64,000 bases of DNA, taken from NCBI RefSeq assembly GCF_000428845.1, contig NZ_AUAS01000002.1:434001-498000 (forward strand). Reading direction: 5' to 3'. Shown here piece after piece: positions 52,995 to 61,322 of the stretch (the first letter of the stretch is position 1; every line of letters begins with the position of its first letter). Below the pieces are notes generated by a model. The model did no database searches. It saw only the letters and a program-made list of their open reading frames with translations, and was not told the DNA's origin. The position numbers were made by a program, and so were the translations under genes. Source of the stretch: Dyadobacter alkalitolerans DSM 23607. GTDB lineage: Bacteria; Bacteroidota; Bacteroidia; Cytophagales; Spirosomataceae.

Positions 52995-54089
52995 TCACTT
53001 TATTTTCAGAAGCGTGCTGCCCGCGATGTCCTCCCAGCGGTACAAGTGGAAGGTCTTATCATCGCTCATAGCGACAAAAAGTCCTTTTGGGAAATCGGCA
53101 TTCAATGGAACAGACACTGTTTCAGAACCATCGCTTTTGTTTGCCAGAACAGTGATTTTTTTCAAAAGGGTGTGCTTGTTGGCATCGACGGCATCTCCTT
53201 CACGCGGGAAGATCTGGAAACTGTTGGCTCCCTGGTCCGAAACGAGAATGTAGCCGGTGCTGTCTGTAAGCTCATAAATGGATATGCCTTCATGGTCTTC
53301 GGTAAAACCGGTTGTTGCAAACAACGCCAGCTCTGCATTGCCCTTTTCGGGATCGGCGTAATATTTCCGCACACCTTTGCCTTCATCGGAATAATACACA
53401 TAGCCCAATTTGTCATCTACCGCTATGGCCTCGATTTCTTTCAGCCCGCTATAAGCACCGAATTTCCGGACCAATGTTGCCTTTACGTTATCCCTACCAT
53501 TGTCTTCCAGCAAATATTGCCACAAATAAGTGCCGTCCGTAGGGCCGGATTTCCGGCCGACAATTGCATAAATTTTTCCTGAAACATTCTTGTACAGCGC
53601 AATCCCCATCAGGTCGCGCTGGTTTTCACCCTGCTGTCCCTCAAAGACTGCTATGCCGCCTCCATCCAAGGGTTTCATGTCCGGTAAAGCATAAATCCGG
53701 AGCTTGTGGGTGAAACGTTCGGTGGTGACAGCGATGTCGGTTTTCTTGCCATTGAGCATCAATCCATACTCGATGTCTACATTATCGGGGCGCTGTAAGC
53801 CGTGTACAGTCTTGTCTTTCAGCATTTTCCCTTTCAGGTCAAACACGTACAAGCCGCCATTCTGGTCTTTATCTGTTCCAATGATGAGGCTCGCCGCGGG
53901 ATCTGCCGGGTTGATCCATACAGCCGGATCGTCGGTATCGTGGGCAACGGTGTCTGTTATATAGCGCGGCTTGATGACGGCAAGCGTGTCCTCCGCAGCT
54001 GCTGCTTGATCGGCATGAAGCTGTTTTTTTTCACCGCAGGAAGTTAATACGGAGCCGCAGCCAAAAAGTAAAATGATAAATCCTTTCAC
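52995..54089 (-). CDS. Beta-propeller phytase (3-phytase) lipoprotein
   Basis: A 364-residue lipoprotein starting at GTG 54089, which gives a signal with lipobox VLTSC. Beta-propeller phytase marks are DDPAVWINPADPAASLIIGTDKD, NVDIEYGLML, DLMGIALYKN, EIEAIAVDDKLGYVYYSDEGKGVRKY, DHEGISIYE and YILVSDQGANSFQIFPRE. The Asp/Glu-rich turns bind calcium. These enzymes release phosphate from calcium-phytate. It is the last gene of an operon with a beta-helix lipoprotein and a TonB receptor. A stem (CCCTCCC/GGGAGGG, about 54122-54157) before it may reduce readthrough. Confidence 0.93.
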   Translation of the reverse strand: MKGFIILLFGCGSVLTSCGEKKQLHADQAAAAEDTLAVIKPRYITDTVAHDTDDPAVWINPADPAASLIIGTDKDQNGGLYVFDLKGKMLKDKTVHGLQRPDNVDIEYGLMLNGKKTDIAVTTERFTHKLRIYALPDMKPLDGGGIAVFEGQQGENQRDLMGIALYKNVSGKIYAIVGRKSGPTDGTYLWQYLLEDNGRDNVKATLVRKFGAYSGLKEIEAIAVDDKLGYVYYSDEGKGVRKYYADPEKGNAELALFATTGFTEDHEGISIYELTDSTGYILVSDQGANSFQIFPREGDAVDANKHTLLKKITVLANKSDGSETVSVPLNADFPKGLFVAMSDDKTFHLYRWEDIAGSTLLKIK

Positions 54090-54121
54090 AAAAATTCCAG
54101 TTAAAAAAGCAAAAGAAGCCC

Positions 54122-54157
54122 TCCCAATGCTGCAATGTGCACACCGGGAGGGTTTGA
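54122..54157 (-). terminator. Hairpin between beta-helix lipoprotein and phytase genes
   Basis: On the minus strand CCCTCCC and GGGAGGG pair around a 20-base loop, followed by CTTCTTTT. The T run is broken, so partial termination or an mRNA-processing role is likely. Confidence 0.5.
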
Positions 54158-54159
54158 GA

Positions 54160-55416
54160 TTATTTTGTTCCAAATGCCCCTGCGTAGCTTGCTGGCGCGG
54201 GAGATTTGTAAGTAACACCGTTCACAAGCAGCCCCTCGGCGTACAAGCGTGTAAAATCTGTTTTTCCTTTGCCCAATGCAGGTGAACCTGCCTGCAAATG
54301 AAAGTCCCACTGCGTGTTGAACGTCGCATTGTTCATGGCTGTGGTCAGTGGATAGTTCACAAACTTAGGATCATTCTCACCGGCTTTTGCGGAGATAAGG
54401 TCATTCGCTCCCTTCACGATCTCGGCCGATGGCTGAAACTGATTCGTTGTAGTCTGGTCTGCACCGTAGTAGAATGTATTGGCAATTACCGAGCGCGCAT
54501 CTTCCGGATCGCCCGCGTCGCGTTTGATGCCGTAGCGGTCGTTGGCAAGCAGGTTATTGTACAAATCCGCCCGAACACCCGATTCCACCCAGATCGACCC
54601 GCCTTTGGTCGTAGGCCTTCTCCAGCCTGCATTCACAATCGTATTGTTATAGCCCACAACATAAGCCTGCGGCGTGCGCTCACCAGAGTTTGAAAGTTTC
54701 AATGCATTGGTATTGGGACTATACACGACATTGAACGCAACGTCTGCCTGCACCCCGGACTTGATATTGATCGCATCCCCGCCCGATACGCCTGTGGTAT
54801 AGAACATGTTATTGGCAATGATTACTTTTCCGCCTTCAATGTAGAATCCGTCTTCGTTGAAATTGCGGATCGTGCTGTTAACAACAATGAATTTACCATT
54901 GATATTCATAAAATAAGCCACCGGAACGTGCTCGCCCGCCTCGGCTTTGTAAAGTCCCGCTTTTACGGATGGAGACTCTTCTGTCGTTACCGCACCGCCG
55001 TATTCGAGGATTGTGTTACTCAGGACCAGCTCGGTCGTGTTGGGTCCGGCAACCAGTCCGCCCCAAAGATTTCCGAATTGATTACCCGGCGTTTTCCAGG
55101 CATCGGGAACCGTAAATATGACGGGCGCCGCCGCCGTACCCAGGCTATACAGATTACCCAGCACAACCACTTCCGGTTTCACAACCGAATCGCTGAACAA
55201 CACCGTCACGCCTTCCTCAATGGTCAGCGACTTACCCGCGGGGACCTGAATGTGGCCGGTTATTTTATATGTGCCACCTTTGGTCCAGACACCGGAAACT
55301 TCTCCCGAAACTGATTCTTCAACAACCGGAACCAGGGGCGTCAGCTCCGTATCGTCATCACTGCAGCTGGCTAGTGCGAAAATCGCTAAACCCGCCGCCA
55401 GAATTGTGTGTTTCAT
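54160..55416 (-). CDS. Beta-helix lipoprotein of the phytase operon
   Basis: A 418-residue lipoprotein starting at 55416 (lipobox FALASC, then an Asp-rich linker SDDDTELTP). The body has repeated short strands with Asn, Gly and Val turns (ADVAFNVVYSPNTNALKLSNSG, LYNNLLANDRYGIKRD), the pattern of a right-handed parallel beta-helix. It resembles hypothetical surface proteins of Bacteroidota; no enzyme family is recognised. Its place between the TonB receptor and phytase suggests a SusD-like role as a surface binding protein for phytate or another phosphorylated ligand, which is inference. Confidence 0.7.
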   Translation of the reverse strand: MKHTILAAGLAIFALASCSDDDTELTPLVPVVEESVSGEVSGVWTKGGTYKITGHIQVPAGKSLTIEEGVTVLFSDSVVKPEVVVLGNLYSLGTAAAPVIFTVPDAWKTPGNQFGNLWGGLVAGPNTTELVLSNTILEYGGAVTTEESPSVKAGLYKAEAGEHVPVAYFMNINGKFIVVNSTIRNFNEDGFYIEGGKVIIANNMFYTTGVSGGDAINIKSGVQADVAFNVVYSPNTNALKLSNSGERTPQAYVVGYNNTIVNAGWRRPTTKGGSIWVESGVRADLYNNLLANDRYGIKRDAGDPEDARSVIANTFYYGADQTTTNQFQPSAEIVKGANDLISAKAGENDPKFVNYPLTTAMNNATFNTQWDFHLQAGSPALGKGKTDFTRLYAEGLLVNGVTYKSPAPASYAGAFGTK

Positions 55417-55455
55417 TTTCAACGTGTACATGTTTTTTTGTTTTGTATGAATTGT

Positions 55456-58215
55456 TTAAAATTTGATTCTCGCTCCTAGCAAATAGGATCTTTGGTAAAA
55501 ATCCCTTCTGATTAATGTTCCCTCGCCCAGGTCCTGGCCCGGCGCACCCTCATTCTTCGGACTCCGCGTTTTCATGTATACTTCCATAGGTGTGTTGAGC
55601 AGATTATTGGCTTTGATAAATATTCCTAAACCGTTTTTGAAGGTTTTTTCCAGAGAAGCATCCAATTGTACGAAGCCTTTTTGCCAAAGATCATTGTCCA
55701 GAAACTGCGCTACTGTATTGATACGGTCACCCGTATACGATCCTGCGAGTTGCGCATCAATGCCACGGTCGGCATCCTTTAACAGCACCGACAAATTTCC
55801 TACATGCGCCGACTGGCCATAGAGCGGGCGGGTCTGGTCTACGCTGATCGTTGCCAGATCACCTTTGACATCCCTGATGCGTTTCGATTTCGGGGTAGTG
55901 ATCTGTGAATGCGTATAAGTGTAGTTGGCCTTGATCCCTATGAGCCTGAAATATTTGATATAATCCACTTCCAGACCGTAATTGGTTGCATTTCCAAAGT
56001 TTCCGGGCGCGTAGTAAATGTCCTGGCCCCGGTTTGCATCGCGTTGCAGGGTGTACTCAATCGGGTCTTTGATGTGTTTGTAAAACAAACCGACCATCAG
56101 TTGCTCCGCAGGCTTTGGGAAAAGCTCGTACCGCAGGTCAATGTTGTCGGCGATCGCCCTTTTCAGATCTGCATTTCCGCGTTCCTGATATTCTTCCTGT
56201 ACAATGCGGTAAGGAACGATCTCGAAAAACCCGGGGCGGTTAAGCGACCTGAAATAGGATGCCCTGAGGTTTACATTTTCCCTGGTTTTGTATTTAAAAT
56301 GAATGCTCGGCAACACGTCGGTGTAAACCTGCTTGCCTTCCGGGCGCTCCTCCCCGATCGGGAAAAGCATCTTGTAACCCTGGTCCGTTGCCTCTACCCT
56401 GACGCCACCCAGCACTTCCAGTGTCTCCGTGCCCGCTTTAAATTGAAGATAACCCGCCCTGATCTGCTCGCTTGCATCATAGTTCAGTGCGGACGCAACG
56501 GACCCTCTGGGGTTTTGTACAACCCACCGGATCTGGGTGTAATCCGTAAAATCGGTTCCGAACTGGTCAAATGGGCGTGACGGACGCAGTTGGTAATTGT
56601 TATAAAAATTGCTTCTGGCTTTGTCCCGATATAGTCCGCCCGCCGACCATTCGGTCCGGACATTGCCTATCGGCCATGCGTAAGTGAGATTCAAATAGCC
56701 CGACCAGTCGCGATCCGTGTTGTGTTCCCACCGCCTCATAGCGTCTCCTACTGTTGTCCGTTTTTCAATAAAATTCTCACGGATTCCCAGCAAAGGCACA
56801 TTGGCATTATCGGGCACTTCATTGGTTGCCTTGGAATAAACTGCCGACCATTGCACGGCAAAACGGCCTGTAAGCTGATGCTTGCCTTGCAATGTGCTGT
56901 TCAAAATCCGCTGCCTGGTCAGCCTCGATCTCGTGGTATAACCGAGTGTTGCATTGCCCAGCACAGGATCATAACCGCCAATGGTCAGCTGCGTCGATTT
57001 CACATCCCTGACCTGCACATTGGTAAGGCTCATCCATGCATTGTAAAACTGGATTTTGTGTTTGTCATTGATCCGGTAATCCATCTTGGAATGAAGCCCA
57101 TAGCGCGTTTGCTGCTCCGAATATTGACGCTCGCTCATATTTGTAAGCGTTTCGCCCCGAAGCGTATCCACACTTTCGGAATTAAAGAAAAGGCTATTGC
57201 TTCCGCGGAATGTATTCTGATAGCTGCCCGCCAGTAAAACCCCCAGCCTATTGTTCAGAAAACGGTTTCCGATGGCCAGGCTGCCGAGCAGATTAGGAAG
57301 TGGGGATTTAGACGAATAATCAACCGGAGCTTTCGTAAAATCCTGCGGCGTGGCGTTATACTGGTTTCCGTTCCGCTCATAAGGCGATTTGGATTGAATG
57401 TTTTTGAAATCGTAACCCTTAAAATCGCGTCTCAGAAAAAGCTCATTGTAACCCGTCGAAATGGTCCCGGAAACAGTGAAATGGTCGGGCGCGTCTTTCA
57501 TGACCATATTAATGGCTCCGCCTACGGCATCACCTTCCATCGATGGCGTCAATGCTTTGTAAACTTCCAGTCTGTCCAGCAGATCCGACGGGAAAATGTC
57601 CAGCGGCACATAACGGTATTTATTATCCGGGCTCGGGATTTTCACTCCGTTTACCAGTGTATAATTGTAACGTTTGTCCATGCCTCTCAGGATCGCATGC
57701 TGGCCGTCACCATTGCTGTTGCGCTCAATAGTAACTCCCGAAATCCGCTGGATCACATTGGCCACGGTCAGATCTGGCGAAATCTCGATCGTCTTGCCGG
57801 AGACAATGTTCATTACTTGCCCTGCATTGCGTTCCAGCGACCTGGCCGACTGATCGCTTGTCCCGTCTTTCTTTCCATAAACCTCAATTTCATGCAGCTC
57901 ATGATCGCTTGCCGTTTGCAGCAACAGGTCCAGGTGCACGACTTCATTGGCATCAATTGTAAAATCCTTCTGGGTTAAGGCATAGGAAATATGCCGGACA
58001 ATGAGCCGGTAGGAACCGCTTTGCAGGTTTGGAATTATAAAAGATCCGTCCAGTCCGGATACATCATGAAAGTCTGTTCCTTCAATCATCACAACCACGC
58101 CCAATGCAGGTTCGCCGGTTGCGGCTTCCAATAATTTTCCTTTAACAGTTCCTGCCTGCAAAAGTGACGAGGAGAGCATTGCAAGCAACAGGGATGTGTA
58201 AATCTTTATCAGCAT
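55456..58215 (-). CDS. TonB-dependent receptor of the phytase operon
   Basis: A 919-residue outer-membrane receptor with signal peptide, a regulatory-like domain (VKGKLLEAATGEPALGVVVMIEG), a plug (TVANVIQRISGVTIERN, YNYTLVNGVKIPSPD, LDRLEVYKALTPSMEGDAVGGAINMVMK) and a barrel ending SYLLGARIKF. It is not of the SusC type. A TonB receptor next to a phytase is also known in other Gram-negative bacteria and suggests uptake of phytate or its metal complex. Four perfectly phased Pho-box-like repeats lie upstream, so it probably heads a phosphate-starvation operon with the lipoprotein and phytase. Confidence 0.93.
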   Translation of the reverse strand: MLIKIYTSLLLAMLSSSLLQAGTVKGKLLEAATGEPALGVVVMIEGTDFHDVSGLDGSFIIPNLQSGSYRLIVRHISYALTQKDFTIDANEVVHLDLLLQTASDHELHEIEVYGKKDGTSDQSARSLERNAGQVMNIVSGKTIEISPDLTVANVIQRISGVTIERNSNGDGQHAILRGMDKRYNYTLVNGVKIPSPDNKYRYVPLDIFPSDLLDRLEVYKALTPSMEGDAVGGAINMVMKDAPDHFTVSGTISTGYNELFLRRDFKGYDFKNIQSKSPYERNGNQYNATPQDFTKAPVDYSSKSPLPNLLGSLAIGNRFLNNRLGVLLAGSYQNTFRGSNSLFFNSESVDTLRGETLTNMSERQYSEQQTRYGLHSKMDYRINDKHKIQFYNAWMSLTNVQVRDVKSTQLTIGGYDPVLGNATLGYTTRSRLTRQRILNSTLQGKHQLTGRFAVQWSAVYSKATNEVPDNANVPLLGIRENFIEKRTTVGDAMRRWEHNTDRDWSGYLNLTYAWPIGNVRTEWSAGGLYRDKARSNFYNNYQLRPSRPFDQFGTDFTDYTQIRWVVQNPRGSVASALNYDASEQIRAGYLQFKAGTETLEVLGGVRVEATDQGYKMLFPIGEERPEGKQVYTDVLPSIHFKYKTRENVNLRASYFRSLNRPGFFEIVPYRIVQEEYQERGNADLKRAIADNIDLRYELFPKPAEQLMVGLFYKHIKDPIEYTLQRDANRGQDIYYAPGNFGNATNYGLEVDYIKYFRLIGIKANYTYTHSQITTPKSKRIRDVKGDLATISVDQTRPLYGQSAHVGNLSVLLKDADRGIDAQLAGSYTGDRINTVAQFLDNDLWQKGFVQLDASLEKTFKNGLGIFIKANNLLNTPMEVYMKTRSPKNEGAPGQDLGEGTLIRRDFYQRSYLLGARIKF

Positions 58216-58431
58216 ATATCAATTCGCATTCGACATTTTAAATCCTGTCGGCGCGGCCAATGAAATGTCCGGCGATGACAATGCGAAGGTGATAAAAGAA
58301 TGAAGAGCTGGCCAAACGCATGGCGTTACAAAAAAGCAACGCTGCCCTGACGGGCGTTACAAAAAGGAAACACAGTGCATTTCCAGTACACAACACACTG
58401 ATTTTCAGAAAAATAAAAATGAATTTTCCAC

Positions 58432-58471
58432 CATTAACATTCTGTTACCGCAATGTTATCTTAATGTGAAG
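58432..58471 (-). promoter_or_regulatory. Pho-box-like repeats, site D
   Basis: Read on the minus strand, cTTCACA, gATAACA, gGTAACA and gTTAATG occupy plus positions 58465-58471, 58454-58460, 58443-58449 and 58432-58438, an exact 11-bp period. A weaker -7-like TATTTTTC follows 16 bases later. The TonB receptor starts at 58215. This is the longest uninterrupted array of the five. Confidence 0.74.
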
Positions 58472-58473
58472 TC

Positions 58474-60117
58474 CTAAATTGACTGAATGAAGGTTGAAAT
58501 GTTATCACCCTGCTGGATGTTTAACTTTTTGCGAAGGCGGTGCCGCATGACGCGGAGACTGTCCTGAGAAATGCCGAGGAGTGTTGCAATGTCGGCGGAG
58601 GTATGGTTCATCTTCATCAGCGCGAGTACGCGCAGGTCGTTGGAGGTGAGCGAGTCTGATTGCTGTTGCAAGCGGTCGAAAAAGGACTGGTGCACCTGCT
58701 CGAATATCGTCCTGAATTCTTCCCAATGCTGGTCGTCGCTCAGGCCAAGGCGGATCTGTTCGGCGAGTTGCCGGATCTGCTTTTTCTGGTCGCGCTTGTC
58801 TTCTTTGCCCAGCTCGTCGAGTTTTGTTTGCAGATCTTCAAGCAGCTGGTTTTTGCGGATAACGTGCAGTGTATAGCTGCTGAGTTCCTTTGTCCTGATC
58901 TCCAATTGCTGCGTCAGGTTTTCTTCCTGTAACTTTTTGTTTTGCAAATCCACTTCCATCAGCTGGTTTCTGGCTTCAAGAAACTGTTTGTGCTGTGCAT
59001 GCAGCTTTTGCTCGTTCCTGAATTTGAGCCGCTGCCTGCTGATGACCAGCCCTGCAATGAGGATAACCAGCACCACCACCACACCGATAGCGACTGAGAC
59101 CATCAGATCGGCTTTTCTGGCCTGTGTTAATTGTTCAATCTCATTGTCTTTTTGCTCAATGTCGTAGAGCGTTTGCAGTAGTGCGAGCTGCTTGTTGCTT
59201 TCTTGCGAATAGATTTTGGTTAAATACTCACGGCTTAATGCCAGGTAATAAAAGGCGCTGTCATTCTTGTTCAGGAAGTTGTATCCCTTTGCGATATCAT
59301 TGTATGCGCCCGAAAGCTGGTAAAAATCATCCTTCCTGCGCGCCAGCTCCATGGCCTGAAAGCTGAAATGAAGCCCTTTCCGATACTGGCCCGTTTTACG
59401 CAAAACATCACCCAGATTATTCAGCACTTCAATCTGCGCCTGCTCATGCCCCTGCTGCCGGTTGATCTTGTAAGCCCGGTCAAAATTGGCATAAGCCGAA
59501 TCATAGCGTTCCAGATCTTCATAAATGCTTCCCAGGTTTTCATAGATCTTGGCAACTCCTTCCCGCAAATTTTCCTGCTGATATGCTTCCAGGGCTTTGT
59601 TTTGAAAGTAAAAAGCACTGTCATAATCCTGCTTCTTTTCATATAAATGCCCTATCCGGCCAAAAATGTCTGCCTTGCCCGCCCCGCTTTTCAATTCCTC
59701 ATAATGGCCAAGCGCTTCGTCGTATTGCTTTCGGGCAATAGGTGATTGCCTGTTCCGGTAGTAAAGCTCGCCGAGCATAGCGAGGTTTTCTGCGAGCAGT
59801 TTTTTCTCGCCTTTGGCCCGGTAAATTTTATCTGCTTTGAGCAGATATTCCAGCGATTGCGGATAGTGACCGGAGAGAAAAAGAATGCGGCCGATCTGCT
59901 GCAGGTAACCCGCTGCTGTGAGATCATTATTCCCAGAAATTGCCTGGTTATACTTCTCTTTTGTGGCAACAAGCAGTGAGTCGGGCCTGCTGTATTCGCT
60001 GATGATCCTCTCACGGCTGCTTTCCGCATCTGCAAAAGGACTGCGGGATTGCGCGTGAACATACGCGGATATAAAAATAAAACAAAGGCAACACGCCCAA
60101 CCTAACCAGACCTTCAT
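58474..60117 (-). CDS. TPR/HTH regulator with one membrane helix
   Basis: A 547-residue protein with signal peptide, a periplasmic array of about six to seven TPR repeats (about 60-310, for example AGYLQQIGRILFLSGHYPQSLEYLLKA and IYENLGSIYEDLERYDSAYANF), one membrane helix (about 335-355) and a cytoplasmic coiled coil. A LuxR-type helix-turn-helix ends the protein (LTSNDLRVLALMKMNHTSADIATLLGISQDSLRVMRHRLRKKL). Such one-component membrane regulators are common in Bacteroidota. It is upstream of the TonB-phytase operon on the same strand and separated by the Pho-box-like site D, so it may sense the same nutrient; this is inference. Confidence 0.9.
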   Translation of the reverse strand: MKVWLGWACCLCFIFISAYVHAQSRSPFADAESSRERIISEYSRPDSLLVATKEKYNQAISGNNDLTAAGYLQQIGRILFLSGHYPQSLEYLLKADKIYRAKGEKKLLAENLAMLGELYYRNRQSPIARKQYDEALGHYEELKSGAGKADIFGRIGHLYEKKQDYDSAFYFQNKALEAYQQENLREGVAKIYENLGSIYEDLERYDSAYANFDRAYKINRQQGHEQAQIEVLNNLGDVLRKTGQYRKGLHFSFQAMELARRKDDFYQLSGAYNDIAKGYNFLNKNDSAFYYLALSREYLTKIYSQESNKQLALLQTLYDIEQKDNEIEQLTQARKADLMVSVAIGVVVVLVILIAGLVISRQRLKFRNEQKLHAQHKQFLEARNQLMEVDLQNKKLQEENLTQQLEIRTKELSSYTLHVIRKNQLLEDLQTKLDELGKEDKRDQKKQIRQLAEQIRLGLSDDQHWEEFRTIFEQVHQSFFDRLQQQSDSLTSNDLRVLALMKMNHTSADIATLLGISQDSLRVMRHRLRKKLNIQQGDNISTFIQSI

Positions 60118-60249
60118 TTGAGAGATTCTATTTCGGGCTTATCCATGCCTTAGTCCGGCTTTAAATTTTTGCTTGACCTTCATACAGTTGTGACAGATCG
60201 CCATCAACATTTTTTCAAAAATACAATTTGTTTTCCTGCTTGTCACAGA

Positions 60250-60267
60250 TTTAACGATTCAATAACA
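60250..60267 (+). promoter_or_regulatory. Pho-box-like repeats, site E
   Basis: tTTAACG (60250-60256) and aATAACA (60261-60267) are 11 bp apart. A near match to the -7 element (TAATTTGG, 60299-60306) follows. The EEP-family hydrolase starts near 60321. This is the weakest of the five sites. Confidence 0.45.
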
Positions 60268-60320
60268 CCTGCTCTTCATTGAGGTCATACTGCAAGTGTA
60301 ATTTGGCATCAAATAATTCA

Positions 60321-61322
60321 ATGACGATGCCAGCTAATTGCATAAACAAAAGATTTTTGAGCGTGTGGGGACTTTTCGTGCTTGTGTTGACATGCAACAG
60401 CACCGAACGCACCAACGGGTCGACCGTGATTGACTTGCAGATGGGAAAGAACAATTTCATGAAAAATGAAACCAGCGGACAGTTCTCAGTCATCAGCTAC
60501 AACATTGCAGGTCTGCCAGCGATCATTTCCAGCGCAAAAACGCCCAGGGCTGCCAGCATTGAAGCCATTGGCAAGAAATTACGAGCTTTTGACATTGTGC
60601 ATGTTCAGGAAGATTTTAATTACCATACCCAATTGTATGATGGCGATGATGTCCACAACTACCGTACCGAAACCAAAGGGGCTGTCCCGTTTGGCGATGG
60701 CCTGAACACGTTGTCGAAATTCCCTTTGAGCAATGTTGTCCGCGTCAACTGGGATGATTGCACCGGGGCCGATTGCCTGACTCCCAAGGGATTTTCCTAC
60801 ACCAGGATACAAGTAGCGCTGAATGTTTTCATTGATTTTTATAATGTTCATTCCAATGCTTACAATACGCAGCCTGCCGCTGCGGCACGTCGTGAAAATA
60901 TCAAACAGCTTTCAAAATTTATCCGCGAACATTCGGCTGGTAATGCGGTTGTTCTGATGGGTGACTTAAACGGACGTTATGGTTTTTTCTATGACAATAT
61001 TCAGATCCTGACAAAGGAAAACGGCCTGCAAGATGCTTGGATCACCCATAAGAACAGGGGGAAAATGCCGGATGCATCCAAAGTGATCCCCTTAGCCAAC
61101 ATCCTGAATCTGAGCGACAGCAGCGAAACGATTGACAAAATATTCTTCCGCAGCAGCGAAACGTTAGAACTCCAGGCGACGAGCTATTCTTTTTTGAACA
61201 ATCACTTCAATAATGAAGAAGGCCTGCCCCTATCCGACCACCATCCCGTAAGCGCACGATTCTCCTGGCAAGTCAAAACCGGTATAAAATATGGTTCCAA
61301 TCATTTGGCAAAAGCGCTATAA
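60321..61322 (+). CDS. Endonuclease/exonuclease/phosphatase-family secreted hydrolase
   Basis: A secreted enzyme of about 333 residues. The start at 60321 gives a hydrophobic signal (FLSVWGLFVLVLTC) that may be a lipoprotein signal; in-frame starts at 60279 and 60327 are possible. EEP-fold catalytic marks are SYNIAGLP, VQED (metal Glu), FIDFYNVHSNA, VLMGDLNGRY (Asp/Asn pair) and LSDHHPVSARF (final Asp-His). The family includes sphingomyelinases, phosphatidylinositol phosphatases and nucleases. A two-repeat Pho-box-like site upstream and the neighbourhood suggest a phosphodiesterase role in phosphate scavenging. Its last 22 bases overlap the convergent glycosyltransferase gene. Confidence 0.84.
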   Translation: MTMPANCINKRFLSVWGLFVLVLTCNSTERTNGSTVIDLQMGKNNFMKNETSGQFSVISYNIAGLPAIISSAKTPRAASIEAIGKKLRAFDIVHVQEDFNYHTQLYDGDDVHNYRTETKGAVPFGDGLNTLSKFPLSNVVRVNWDDCTGADCLTPKGFSYTRIQVALNVFIDFYNVHSNAYNTQPAAAARRENIKQLSKFIREHSAGNAVVLMGDLNGRYGFFYDNIQILTKENGLQDAWITHKNRGKMPDASKVIPLANILNLSDSSETIDKIFFRSSETLELQATSYSFLNNHFNNEEGLPLSDHHPVSARFSWQVKTGIKYGSNHLAKAL

